Below are positions 18,069 to 26,472 of a stretch of 64,000 nt of DNA, in pieces. Source of the stretch: Candidatus Hydrogenedentota bacterium (GTDB lineage Bacteria > Hydrogenedentota > Hydrogenedentia > Hydrogenedentales > SLHB01); assembly GCA_020848835.1 (NCBI GenBank), contig JADLHJ010000078.1, positions 1 to 64,000 of the forward strand, written 5' to 3'. Numbering within the stretch: the first letter of the stretch is position 1; each line of letters opens with the position of its first letter. The notes beneath the pieces were generated by a model. It had not been told where the DNA came from and searched no databases. It saw nothing but the letters and a program-made list of their open reading frames with translations. A program made the translations under genes and the position numbers.

Positions 18069-19923
18069 CGTCATTGGTCGTTGGGAAAAAGAGCGCATCC
18101 ACGTAAATATCTTGAAACGCTGGATCGAGCGATAGATCCAAGTGATCGGTGCGTTGCGCAATCTCTTGCGCGAGCCTGCGCGCACGCAACGACGTCGCGG
18201 TCAGGCGCGCGCCAGCCAGCGAAGTGTTGCCAACAAACGTAATCCGATCGGGTTTAACGCCGATGGGCAAGAGCCCCATGCGTTGGGCGTTCGCGCAACG
18301 AATGTAATTTCCGAACGCGCCTGCGACCAACACCCTGCGAAGCTCGTGCGCTTCGATGCCCGCTTCCTTCAAGAGCAATGTAACCGCGCTCCGGACGGCC
18401 GCCGTGGCAAGTTGTACCTGGCGAATGTCGTTTTGATACACGGCGATGGATTGTCCCGTCGCGGTGTCGTGTGCATCGGCAATCACGAAAATCGTTTGAT
18501 CGCGGTGCCGGCGAATGTGCTGGCGCACCGCGTCTGGCAAGGTGCATGGTGCATCCTCCGCGTTTAACAATTCACCAGAGGGCAGCAGGATGCCTAGCCG
18601 TAGCAGTTCTGCGACGACATCAATCAGCGCCGAACCGCAGATACCGAGCGCAGCAGCCCCGTCAATCGTCTTGAACATCACGTCCTGCTCAATGTGCACC
18701 GCTTCGATCGCGCCAGCCGCGGCGCGCAGACCGTGCGTAATACCCGCGCCTTCAAAAGCTGGCCCGGCGGCGCAAGATGTAGCGATAAGCTTGCCTTTTG
18801 CGTGGACCGCCAATTCGCCGTTTGTACCAATGTCCATGAACAGTGATGGCGATTCGAGTTCTTCAAAGTTTGTCGCGAGAAGCCCGGCAACAGTGTCGCC
18901 GCCAACATAAGCAGAGATCACGGGGTAGACATAACATTGCGCCTTTGGATGCGCAGGCAAACCCAGTTTCGACGCAGATACACTCAATTGTTCACTCACT
19001 GCTGGCACAAAGGGCGACACGCCAATCGACGCCGGATCAACACCGAGTAACAAGTGTTGCATGGTAGTGTTACCGGCGAAAGTTATTTCCACGATATGCT
19101 CGATATGCTCATTTGCCGCGTGCACCAGCTCGCCCAGCATGGTGCAAACTGCGCCAACCACATCACGGTGCAAACGCTCCAAATGGGCGGAAGATTCGCT
19201 GGCGTACGCGATGCGCGTAAGGATGTCGTCGCCTATGGCGGTCTGCGGATTCAGGCGCACCGCGCGTGCGCGTTCAACCCCGTCTTCGAGGTTGATTAGC
19301 GACGCAGCTAGCGTGGTCGTACCGATGTCAAAAGCTGCTGCCAGGCGAGTTTGCTTAACCGTGCCCGGTGTGAACCCTATCAAGCGTCCACCTTGCATCA
19401 GCGCAGTGCCCACGAATCCGTGATGACGCAGCGCGGCAGGCAGGGTGCGCAACACGTCCAGATCAACCTCTACTGAACCAAGCACGCGTTCAAGCCGCAG
19501 CACGTCGCTCGCATCGTCCTCTAACGACGGCGGATCGAGAGTCACATGGCGCGCGCGCACGGGCGGATCGGAGACGTCGCACGTGGTTTCCGCCGCGTCC
19601 GCGAGGATTTGATACACAGCCGTCAAGAGCGAGACGTGCGGCACCTCAACGGTGAGCGGCTCGCCGACGCGCGTCTGACAGGCGAGATGTATGCCGTCCA
19701 TCAGTTCGTCGTGCGAAAGCAGCACGTGCTCCCGTAGCGACCTGACAACCACGCCTTGTTTCACGCGTATTTTGCACTTGCCGCAGTTGCCCCGTCCGCC
19801 GCAAGGCATATCGAGCACAATATTGGCGAGTGCCGCGGCCCGCCCCAAGGATTCACCGCGCGGAACTTGCACGCTGGTATCGTGCGGCGACAAAAAGTGG
19901 ACTGCTACGGTGTCTTCGATCAC
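18046..19923 (-). CDS. Corrinoid reductive activator, [2Fe-2S] ferredoxin plus ASKHA domain (RACo-like)
   Basis: Restores inactive Co(II) corrinoid to Co(I), using ATP through its ASKHA fold. The N-terminal plant-type ferredoxin has Cys41, Cys47 and Cys50 (CGGRGNCGKC) and a fourth Cys82 (HLACQTRV). The ASKHA part shows AAFDIGTTTLAASLI and SLFMDIGTNGELAV phosphate motifs and a C-terminal VLVAGAFGNYI. There is no C-terminal double [4Fe-4S] motif, so it resembles RACo more than archaeal RamA. The start is the GTG at 19923, whose GTGA overlaps the stop of the homocysteine methyltransferase gene; the track start is 28 codons too early. The 625-residue length is typical. Its presence strongly supports a corrinoid methyl-transfer role for the neighbours. 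Confidence 0.92.
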   Translation of the reverse strand: MIEDTVAVHFLSPHDTSVQVPRGESLGRAAALANIVLDMPCGGRGNCGKCKIRVKQGVVVRSLREHVLLSHDELMDGIHLACQTRVGEPLTVEVPHVSLLTAVYQILADAAETTCDVSDPPVRARHVTLDPPSLEDDASDVLRLERVLGSVEVDLDVLRTLPAALRHHGFVGTALMQGGRLIGFTPGTVKQTRLAAAFDIGTTTLAASLINLEDGVERARAVRLNPQTAIGDDILTRIAYASESSAHLERLHRDVVGAVCTMLGELVHAANEHIEHIVEITFAGNTTMQHLLLGVDPASIGVSPFVPAVSEQLSVSASKLGLPAHPKAQCYVYPVISAYVGGDTVAGLLATNFEELESPSLFMDIGTNGELAVHAKGKLIATSCAAGPAFEGAGITHGLRAAAGAIEAVHIEQDVMFKTIDGAAALGICGSALIDVVAELLRLGILLPSGELLNAEDAPCTLPDAVRQHIRRHRDQTIFVIADAHDTATGQSIAVYQNDIRQVQLATAAVRSAVTLLLKEAGIEAHELRRVLVAGAFGNYIRCANAQRMGLLPIGVKPDRITFVGNTSLAGARLTATSLRARRLAQEIAQRTDHLDLSLDPAFQDIYVDALFFPTTNDASEVAQA

Positions 19924-20828
19924 GACGTAATTGCTTTCGCTTCGCCGCGCGAATTGTTCACAACGGCCGCGATCTCCCGAATATGCGCGGGAGTTGTACC
20001 ACAGCATCCGCCAATGATCGACGCGCCCGCGCGCACCAGTGCCGGCACCTGCGCAGCGAACGATTTGGGTGTTTCCGGATACCGCGTCTCTCCCTCGACG
20101 AATGACGGTATGCCCGCGTTCGGATGAACAATGATAGGCACGTCTGGCACGGCCGCGTGCATGGCGGCGACAATCTCCACCATTGCCTCAGGACCGAGAC
20201 TGCAATTCGCGCCAATGAGGTCCGCGCCCGCGTCCACGACTGCCGCGGCCATTTCTTCCGGCGATACACCCATCATTGTGCGATAGGTACCGTCTGGCAA
20301 GTGATTAAAGGTGAAGGTGCAGATGGTCTCTGCGCCGCTGTCTTTCGCCGCGCGCACGGCGAGCGTGCCCTCGTCAATCGCGCTCATCGTCTCGATGCAG
20401 CACGCGTTCACACCGCCTTCGAGCAAAGCTTCAGCCTGTGCGCGAAACGCGTCGTACAGTTCCTGCTCAGTGACGTCTTCCATGAGCAACATCTTGCCGG
20501 TGGGCCCCATCGAGCCAATCACGAAATGATTGGCGCCCGCAGCCTCGCGCGAGATGTGCGCTGCGGCGCGGTTGAGTTCGCGCACGCGATCAGCTTTATC
20601 GTAATCATCGAGCTTAAAGCGCGATCCGCCGAAGCTGTTTGTGGTGATGAGATCCGACCCGGCGGCTATGTACTTTGCGCCGACATTGCGCACGGCATCC
20701 GGGTTCTCGATGTTCCAAAATTCCGCGCAGATATCGGGTGTCAGTCCGGCGGCCATCAGCATGGTGCCCCACGCCCCGTCTGATACGAGCAATCGCCGTT
20801 CGCGTAATGCTTCTCGGATGGTTTGCAT
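19920..20828 (-). CDS. Free-standing homocysteine S-methyltransferase domain (MetH N-domain-like)
   Basis: Zinc-dependent transfer of a methyl group to homocysteine, giving methionine. The 302-residue protein consists of only the Hcy-binding barrel: LLVSDGAWGTMLMAAGL at the start, GSMGPTGKMLLMEDVTE, LIGANCSLGPEAM (first zinc Cys) and IIGGCCGTTPAHIREIA (Cys-Cys pair). The pterin-binding, B12 and activation domains of full MetH are absent, so the methyl donor must come from a separate protein. It lies 12 bp after a UroD-like gene and overlaps the RACo-like gene by four bases. The natural reading is that it accepts methyl groups from the corrinoid protein at 16.2 kb. S-methylmethionine-type activity is an alternative. 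Confidence 0.9.
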   Translation of the reverse strand: MQTIREALRERRLLVSDGAWGTMLMAAGLTPDICAEFWNIENPDAVRNVGAKYIAAGSDLITTNSFGGSRFKLDDYDKADRVRELNRAAAHISREAAGANHFVIGSMGPTGKMLLMEDVTEQELYDAFRAQAEALLEGGVNACCIETMSAIDEGTLAVRAAKDSGAETICTFTFNHLPDGTYRTMMGVSPEEMAAAVVDAGADLIGANCSLGPEAMVEIVAAMHAAVPDVPIIVHPNAGIPSFVEGETRYPETPKSFAAQVPALVRAGASIIGGCCGTTPAHIREIAAVVNNSRGEAKAITS

Positions 20829-20840
20829 AATGTCGCCGTC

Positions 20841-21818
20841 CTATACCGCCACACACGCATGCTGCGCCGCGTATATGGCCTCGTCGTGCCAAATTTTCCA
20901 GATGAGTTCGTAGCGATCGAGGGGAAGGCCGGTGTACACGCAATTGCTGGTGGAGAATACGTAACCGCCGCCGGGCATACCGTGGCGAATACAATAGCGA
21001 GCCGACTCGATTACGGCTTCATCGGTGCCTGAGTTAAGCAAACCACAATTCACGTTTCCGATGAGGCACAGCGCTCGCCCGTAGCGCCGCTTAACTTCTG
21101 CAATATCGACACCGCCTTGTGGATCGAGCGAATGCAGCGCATGGGGCCGCGCGGCAACAAGTTGGTCAATGATCGGCATGATGTTGCCATCGGTATGCTT
21201 GATGACGTAGTAGCCGAGATCGCGCAGCCCGCCGCACAGTTTGGCGAGATACGGCGACACGACTTCGGCGAACATGTCAGGACTTAAAAACGGATTGTCG
21301 TTGTAGCAGTAGTCCGCGCATAACGCGAAGCCGTCGAGCCCGCCCTGCTTGGACAGGCGCTCGGCCTTTTCCAGCATGCGGTTTACTTTTTCATCCGCTT
21401 TTCGTTTGGCATCATCCAGGTTTTCGTACACCCACGATACCCACTCAAGCATTTTGTCGCCCGCTGGAATCTCGTAGGTGGCGTCGCCGTGAAGCATAAG
21501 AAAATAAGTATCGCCGGACTGCTCACGAACGAGATCGATCATGCGAATATCTTCCTCTTCAGTACACGGATTGGTGTGGAGAAAGATTGCATTGTGTTCG
21601 TAGCGTTGCGCGGTCTTGATGAAGAGATCGGCTATGTCCGCCCGGTGCAGGCCGCGTTCGTGCTCGGTCATTTGCAGCCACTGGGCGTAATTGCGATGCA
21701 GCGGATGTACGCGCCCAAAGGCTTCCATCGTGAGGAAAAATACCAGCTCGAAATGCGGCACCCTGCCCGCCGGCGGGCGCAGTTCGAGCGCGGCTATGAG
21801 CGCTTCGCGCGGCGTCAC
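20841..21818 (-). CDS. UroD-family methyltransferase-like protein, first gene of the Hcy-methyltransferase operon
   Basis: UroD-family barrel of 325 residues. The ligand region is VIKHTDGNIMPIIDQL (His-x-Asp) with a C-terminal Cys in FSTSNCVYTGLPLDRY. This is the same substitution pattern as the protein at 17043, suggesting a subfamily. The start was placed at the GTG of TPREALIAALELRPPAG (21818) with GGGGGA seven bases upstream; the track start at 21914 is a TTG inside a leader hairpin. A 23-codon reading frame with its own GGGGGAG site ends at this GTG with a GTGA overlap. The genes for the Hcy methyltransferase and the reductive activator follow at 12 bp and -4 bp, so all three are one unit. 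Confidence 0.87.
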   Translation of the reverse strand: MTPREALIAALELRPPAGRVPHFELVFFLTMEAFGRVHPLHRNYAQWLQMTEHERGLHRADIADLFIKTAQRYEHNAIFLHTNPCTEEEDIRMIDLVREQSGDTYFLMLHGDATYEIPAGDKMLEWVSWVYENLDDAKRKADEKVNRMLEKAERLSKQGGLDGFALCADYCYNDNPFLSPDMFAEVVSPYLAKLCGGLRDLGYYVIKHTDGNIMPIIDQLVAARPHALHSLDPQGGVDIAEVKRRYGRALCLIGNVNCGLLNSGTDEAVIESARYCIRHGMPGGGYVFSTSNCVYTGLPLDRYELIWKIWHDEAIYAAQHACVAV

Positions 21819-21886
21819 GCGTGAGTCCCCCTGGCCCCGCCGTTTCGGCGAATGGGCCGTGACAAGTGCATGCGATCGTATCGCAT
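21815..21886 (-). CDS. Possible 23-residue leader peptide coupled to the UroD-like gene
   Basis: Too short for the ORF track. The ATG at 21886 has GGGGGAG five bases upstream. The frame reads 23 codons, rich in Arg, and stops with TGA overlapping the GTG start of the UroD-like gene (GTGA). A CGCCG-AAA-CGGCG hairpin lies inside it just before the next GGGGGA. It may be chance, or a leader that couples translation of the operon. Expression is unproven. Confidence 0.25.
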   Translation of the reverse strand: MRYDRMHLSRPIRRNGGARGTHA

Positions 21887-21901
21887 TGCTACTCCCCCAT
21901 A

Positions 21902-21919
21902 GGCCGTTCCCCAACGACC
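21902..21919 (-). promoter_or_regulatory. GGGG-loop leader hairpin, start of the UroD/Hcy-methyltransferase operon
   Basis: On the minus strand GGTCGTT-GGGG-AACGGCC forms a seven-pair stem (one G-U) with a GGGG loop. A -10-like TAGAGT at 21926-21931 would place the transcript start at the first base of the stem. A second G5 run follows within ten bases. It is divergent from the rhaT leader, which carries the same kind of hairpin. Confidence 0.6.
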
Positions 21920-21983
21920 GCTAGTACTCTAGCGATTTATTCGCGCGACCGGCAACTTTTCGCGCTTCGCGGCGGAAATGCCG

Positions 21984-22014
21984 TAGACTGACCGTGTTCG
22001 CGTCGGGGGACGCG
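21984..22014 (+). promoter_or_regulatory. -10-like box and GGGG-loop leader hairpin of the rhaT/rhamnosidase unit
   Basis: TAGACT at 21984-21989 is followed ten bases later by CGCGTC-GGGG-GACGCG (21999-22014), a six-pair stem with GGGG loop. The loop side is nearly identical to the one at 14.72 kb (CGTCGGGGGACGCG in both). CGGGGGGAA at about 22037-22045 is the ribosome binding site for the GTG at 22053. Confidence 0.6.
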
Positions 22015-22052
22015 GCAGCGCGCACTGCGACAAACACGGGGGGAACCGAGTC

Positions 22053-23102
22053 GTGGTATCCAATCCTTTCTTGGGGGTCATGCTACACGCCATCGGGGGG
22101 CTTGCGGCAGGCAGCTTCTACATCCCATTCAAAGGCGTTCGCGGCTGGGCATGGGAAAGCTACTGGTTGGCCGGTGGCGTCATGAGCTGGATTGTCGCTC
22201 CCTGGGTTGTCGCAGCATTTACAACACCAGACCTATTCGCCGTACTAACCGAAGCACCCAAAGATAGCCTGTTTTGGAGTTATGTCTTTGGCATGCTTTG
22301 GGGTGTCGGGGGACTGACCTTCGGTTTGTCGATGCGCTATCTCGGCATTTCGCTCGGTTACGCGATCGCGCTTGGCTTTTGTGCCGCTATGGGCACGCTG
22401 ATTCCCCCGCTGTTCACCGGAGAACTCTCCGGCATGTTGACCGCATCATCCGGCAGAGTGGTGCTCGCCGGTGTTGCAGTTTGCGTGTTGGGAATCGCCG
22501 TGTGCGGACATGCGGGTATCCGGAAGGAACGCGAACTACCGGAAAGCGGGAAGACAGCGGTCATTGCCGAGTTCAATTTTGCCCGTGGTGTCTGGGTCGC
22601 GGTGTTTGCCGGCGTCATGAGCGCCTGCATGTCGTTTGGAATCAATGCAGGCAAACCTATCGCCGCGCTTGCGGTAGAACATGGAACGGCACATCTGTGG
22701 CAAAACACGCCCGTGTTCATCGTAATCCTTGCAGGCGGTTTCACTACGAATTTTGTGTGGTGCGTGTATCTGAATCGCAGAAACAAGTCAGGCGGCGATT
22801 ATCTACGGCGTGATACACCGCTCTTACCGAACTACCTCTTCAGCGCGCTCGCGGGTCTCACCTGGTACTTGCAGTTCATGTTCTATGGCATGGGCACAAC
22901 ACAGATGGGCCGCTACGATTTTGCGAGTTGGACACTTCACATGGCGTTCATCATCGTCTTCAGCAACATCTGGGCCTTGGCATTGCGTGAATGGCGAGGA
23001 TGCAGCAAGCGCACCACCGCCTGGATATTTGCAGGGCTGCTTGTTCTGTTCCTGTCGACAGTGGTCATTGGGTATGGGAACAAACTTGCCGGTGCAAGTT
23101 GA
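22053..23102 (+). CDS. rhaT: RhaT-family L-rhamnose/proton symporter
   Basis: Ten-helix inner-membrane sugar transporter of the drug/metabolite superfamily. The start VSNPFLGVMLHAIGGLAAGSFYIPFKGVRGWAWESYW is the RhaT signature, followed by LGISLGYAIALGFCAAMGTLIPPLF and a C-terminal MGRYDFASWTLHMAFIIVFSNIWAL. The 349 residues match the family length. The GTG start follows GGGGGGAACC. The gene opens a unit with the GH78 rhamnosidase about 100 bp downstream, which supports uptake of rhamnose or a related 6-deoxy sugar. The substrate could be a modified rhamnose. Confidence 0.9.
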   Translation: MVSNPFLGVMLHAIGGLAAGSFYIPFKGVRGWAWESYWLAGGVMSWIVAPWVVAAFTTPDLFAVLTEAPKDSLFWSYVFGMLWGVGGLTFGLSMRYLGISLGYAIALGFCAAMGTLIPPLFTGELSGMLTASSGRVVLAGVAVCVLGIAVCGHAGIRKERELPESGKTAVIAEFNFARGVWVAVFAGVMSACMSFGINAGKPIAALAVEHGTAHLWQNTPVFIVILAGGFTTNFVWCVYLNRRNKSGGDYLRRDTPLLPNYLFSALAGLTWYLQFMFYGMGTTQMGRYDFASWTLHMAFIIVFSNIWALALREWRGCSKRTTAWIFAGLLVLFLSTVVIGYGNKLAGAS

Positions 23103-23198
23103 TCGGTAATCATGCCAACGCGGCATCATCGCAATGACGAATTAGCGACGCAAACACGCGCAAATAGGGCAATGCGTGCGTTGACAATGGGGGAATTT

Positions 23199-26100
23199 AT
23201 GAGGCAACACAGTTTTATCGCGTCGATAGCAGTCGCTTTGCTCATAGGCAATGCGGCGCTCGCCGAGATCAAAATCACGGACCTGCGGTGTGAATACCGG
23301 CGCGATCCATTGGGTATTGATATTTCCGCGCCGCGCCTGAGCTGGAAAATCGATTCGGATGCGCGTGATGTTGCCCAGACCGCATATCGCGTGCTTGTTG
23401 CAAGTGACCTCAAGCAGCTTGCGGAAGAAAAAGCCGACCTATGGGATTCGGGCAGGCGCGAATCGGACCAGTCAGTCCTCCTACCTTATGAAGGAAAGTC
23501 GCTGGCTTCACAACAGCAATGCTTCTGGAAAGTGATGGTTTGGGACAAATCTGGCGCCGCGTCTGAATGGTCATCGCCCGCGCGCTGGAGCATCGGGCTG
23601 CTCAACCAGAACGATTGGACCGCCAAATGGATCGGGCGCGACGAGGTACCGCCTCCGAACGAATTGGCGCCCGCGCAGTGGATTTGGTATCCCGACGCCG
23701 ATCCCCTGAAATCGGCGCCAGTTGCTGCGCGGTACTTCCGTACGGTGATCGATTTGCCCGCGAACAACGCGATCGCGACCGCCCGAGCACTCGTAACCGC
23801 GGACAATGCCGCGGTCGTTTTCGTGAATGGTACCGAAGTTGGAAAGATTGCGGACTACCATACCGCCGCTGCTTTCGATATCGCGGGACATCTGCACGGC
23901 GGCAAAAACATTGTTGCAGTCAAGGCGGAAAACTTCGGAAAGGAAGCCAACACCGCCGGACTAATAGGCCTTATCCAGATCACGTTTGCAGATGGCGGTC
24001 AGCGCAGCATCGTGACCGGCTCGAAGGCGTGGCAAACAGCGGACAAGGAGCAGGCCAATTGGACGACCGTGGACTTCGATGATTCTGCCTGGGCGCAGCC
24101 AATGACATTGGGACCATTCGGAATGGCGCCTTGGGGCGAGGTGGGCGCACCCACAGATCGGCGTCTCCCCGCACGCATGTTGCGGCGCACGTTTCCAATC
24201 GGAAAGCCGGTGCGCGCGGCTTTTGTGTTTATGAGCGGGTTGGGGCTTTCCGAACTCTATGTGAATGGCGTGCGCGTAGGTGATCACGTGTTGTCCCCAG
24301 CACTCAGCGAGTATGAAAAGCGCGTCTATTACGTGACACACGAAGTGACGCGAATGCTACAGCAAGGCAACAACGCGCTCGGCGTACAACTCGGTAACGG
24401 GCGATTCTTTTCGCCGCGTCCGACGTCATTCGTGGGCATGAAAAGTTACGGGTATCCAAAATTACTGCTCCAATTGCATTTGGAATTCGAAGACGGAAGT
24501 TCGGGAGTTGTTGTGAGCGACGAACAATGGAAACTCAGCAGCGACGGCCCGATTCGCGCGAACAACGAGTACGACGGCGAAGAATACGATGCGCGGCGCG
24601 AGTCGCGCGATTGGACGACGTCCGGGTTTGACGATTCGTCATGGGAGCCTGCGCAGATTGTAAAGGCTCCCGGCGGTGCACTGTCCGCGCAGATGATTGA
24701 GCCGATTCGGGTGACGGAAACAATCAAACCCAAGGCTGTCAATTCGATTGGGCCGGGCGCGTTCCTAGTGGATATGGGACAAAACATGGTCGGTTGGTGC
24801 CGCATACGGTTAAATGGTCCAGCGGGATCGACGGTCACCATGCGGCACGCGGAGACCGTAACAGGCGATGGAAGTCTCTACGTTGCGAACCTGCGTGGCG
24901 CAAAGGCCGAGTATTCCTACACGCTGAGGGGCGGTGGAGAAGAATACTGCGAACCGCATTTCACATACTTCGGATATCGATATATTGAAGTGCGCGGTAT
25001 CACCGGCGAACTCACGGCGGACATGATCGAAGGCAAGGTCGTTCACGACGCCGTTGAACCTGCCGGCAGCTTCACGTGCTCGAACGAAACGATCAATGCG
25101 ATTTATCGCAACGCCGTTTGGGGCATACGCGGCAACTACCGCAGCGTGCCAACGGATTGCCCGCAGCGCGATGAACGCCAAGGCTGGCTCGGTGATCGGT
25201 CCGAAGAATCGCGCGGCGAAATGTACTTGTATGACCTCGCCCTGTTTTACGAGAAATGGGTGCAGGACATGGAGGACTCGCAAAAGGACACGGGCAGCGT
25301 GCCCGATGTCGCGCCGCCTTACTACCCGTTCTACACAGACAACGTCACCTGGCCGAGCAGTTTCATCATCATTCCCGGAACTCTCTATGAGAAGTACGGA
25401 GACTTGCGCGCGATCGAGCGGCACTATCCAGCGATGAAACAATGGATCGCGTACATGGGACAGTACATGAAGGACGACCTGATGCCGCGTGACGAGTACG
25501 GCGATTGGTGCGTGCCGCCGGAATCGCAGGAGCTGATTCACAGTAAAGATCCGAGCCGCAAGACGGCCGGCGATCTGATTGGTTCGGCGTACTTCTACCA
25601 CGACCTCAATTTAATGGCGCGGTACGCGACGCTCTTAGGCAAATCGGAAGACGCCGCGCAGTTCAACGCACTGGCGGAAAAAATGAAAGCGGCGTTCAAT
25701 ACCAAATATCTGAATTCCCAGACTGCGGCATACGACAACGGCACGCAAACCTCGTGCGTGCTGCCGCTCGCGTTTGGTTTGGTCCCACAAGATCAGCGTG
25801 CTGCTGTGTTCGATCGTCTCACGAAAAAAATTATGGTGGAGGGCAATGGCCACATCGGAACAGGACTGATCGGCGGGCAGTGGCTCATGCGCGCGCTCGC
25901 AGACAACGGCCGCAGCGACATCGCTTTCACAATTACCACACAGCGCGACTACCCAAGTTGGGGCTATATGCTCGATCAAGGCGCAACGACGATCTGGGAA
26001 TTGTGGAACGGCAACACCGCCGATCCCGGCATGAACTCGCACAACCACGTCATGCTGCTCGGCGATCTACTCGTCTGGTTTTACGAGTACCTCGCGGGCA

Positions 26101-26453
26101 TACGGCCCGATCCCGAGGCACCGGGGTTCAAACATTTCACTCTGAAACCCGTGCCCGTTGAGGGACTGGACTTTGTCCGCGCGACGTATCGTAGTCCCTA
26201 CGGCCCTATCGAAAGCGAGTGGAAACGCGACGGCGACAAATTCACTTGGAACCTGCGCGTCCCCCCGAATGCGACCGCGGATGTGTACGTGCCCAACTCG
26301 GATCCGGCCAGGGTCTCCGAATCGGGCAATAGGGAAAACGACGCGCCGCGAGCAAAGCCGTCAGGCGAACAGAACGGCAGTGTCGTATACCGCCTTGGCG
26401 CGGGGCGGTATGTATTTCAATCCGTCTTGACACGCGAAGCCGCAGGCAAGTAG
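23199..26453 (+). CDS. Exported alpha-L-rhamnosidase, GH78
   Basis: Inverting release of terminal alpha-L-rhamnose from glycans or glycosides. The signal peptide FIASIAVALLIGNAALA is followed by the N-terminal beta domains (ITDLRCEYRRDPLGIDISAPRLSWKID). The (alpha/alpha)6 catalytic barrel has YRSVPTDCPQRDERQGWLGD (near residue 650), which carries the conserved acidic residues, and GATTIWELWNG further on. The C-terminal beta domain contains FKHFTLKPVPVEGLDFVRATY. The start was moved from 23112 to the ATG at 23199, directly after GGGGGAATTT and at the beginning of the signal peptide. The mature protein is over 1,050 residues, usual for the family. It is coupled with rhaT. Confidence 0.94.
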   Translation: MRQHSFIASIAVALLIGNAALAEIKITDLRCEYRRDPLGIDISAPRLSWKIDSDARDVAQTAYRVLVASDLKQLAEEKADLWDSGRRESDQSVLLPYEGKSLASQQQCFWKVMVWDKSGAASEWSSPARWSIGLLNQNDWTAKWIGRDEVPPPNELAPAQWIWYPDADPLKSAPVAARYFRTVIDLPANNAIATARALVTADNAAVVFVNGTEVGKIADYHTAAAFDIAGHLHGGKNIVAVKAENFGKEANTAGLIGLIQITFADGGQRSIVTGSKAWQTADKEQANWTTVDFDDSAWAQPMTLGPFGMAPWGEVGAPTDRRLPARMLRRTFPIGKPVRAAFVFMSGLGLSELYVNGVRVGDHVLSPALSEYEKRVYYVTHEVTRMLQQGNNALGVQLGNGRFFSPRPTSFVGMKSYGYPKLLLQLHLEFEDGSSGVVVSDEQWKLSSDGPIRANNEYDGEEYDARRESRDWTTSGFDDSSWEPAQIVKAPGGALSAQMIEPIRVTETIKPKAVNSIGPGAFLVDMGQNMVGWCRIRLNGPAGSTVTMRHAETVTGDGSLYVANLRGAKAEYSYTLRGGGEEYCEPHFTYFGYRYIEVRGITGELTADMIEGKVVHDAVEPAGSFTCSNETINAIYRNAVWGIRGNYRSVPTDCPQRDERQGWLGDRSEESRGEMYLYDLALFYEKWVQDMEDSQKDTGSVPDVAPPYYPFYTDNVTWPSSFIIIPGTLYEKYGDLRAIERHYPAMKQWIAYMGQYMKDDLMPRDEYGDWCVPPESQELIHSKDPSRKTAGDLIGSAYFYHDLNLMARYATLLGKSEDAAQFNALAEKMKAAFNTKYLNSQTAAYDNGTQTSCVLPLAFGLVPQDQRAAVFDRLTKKIMVEGNGHIGTGLIGGQWLMRALADNGRSDIAFTITTQRDYPSWGYMLDQGATTIWELWNGNTADPGMNSHNHVMLLGDLLVWFYEYLAGIRPDPEAPGFKHFTLKPVPVEGLDFVRATYRSPYGPIESEWKRDGDKFTWNLRVPPNATADVYVPNSDPARVSESGNRENDAPRAKPSGEQNGSVVYRLGAGRYVFQSVLTREAAGK

Positions 26454-26472
26454 AAGTCGACCGCGTCCAATG

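Noticed and set aside
19920-20828. Calling the gene full methionine synthase metH
   Set aside because: Only the homocysteine domain is present; pterin, B12 and activation domains are missing.
12402-21818. Reading the UroD-like genes as hemE (heme synthesis)
   Set aside because: Five copies, corrinoid carrier, reductive activator and Hcy domain next to them, and HxC/Cys zinc pattern in one, point to methyl transfer; no other heme gene is present.
24810-25601. 263-aa minus-strand ORF in the GH78 gene
   Set aside because: Shadow of the rhamnosidase catalytic barrel.
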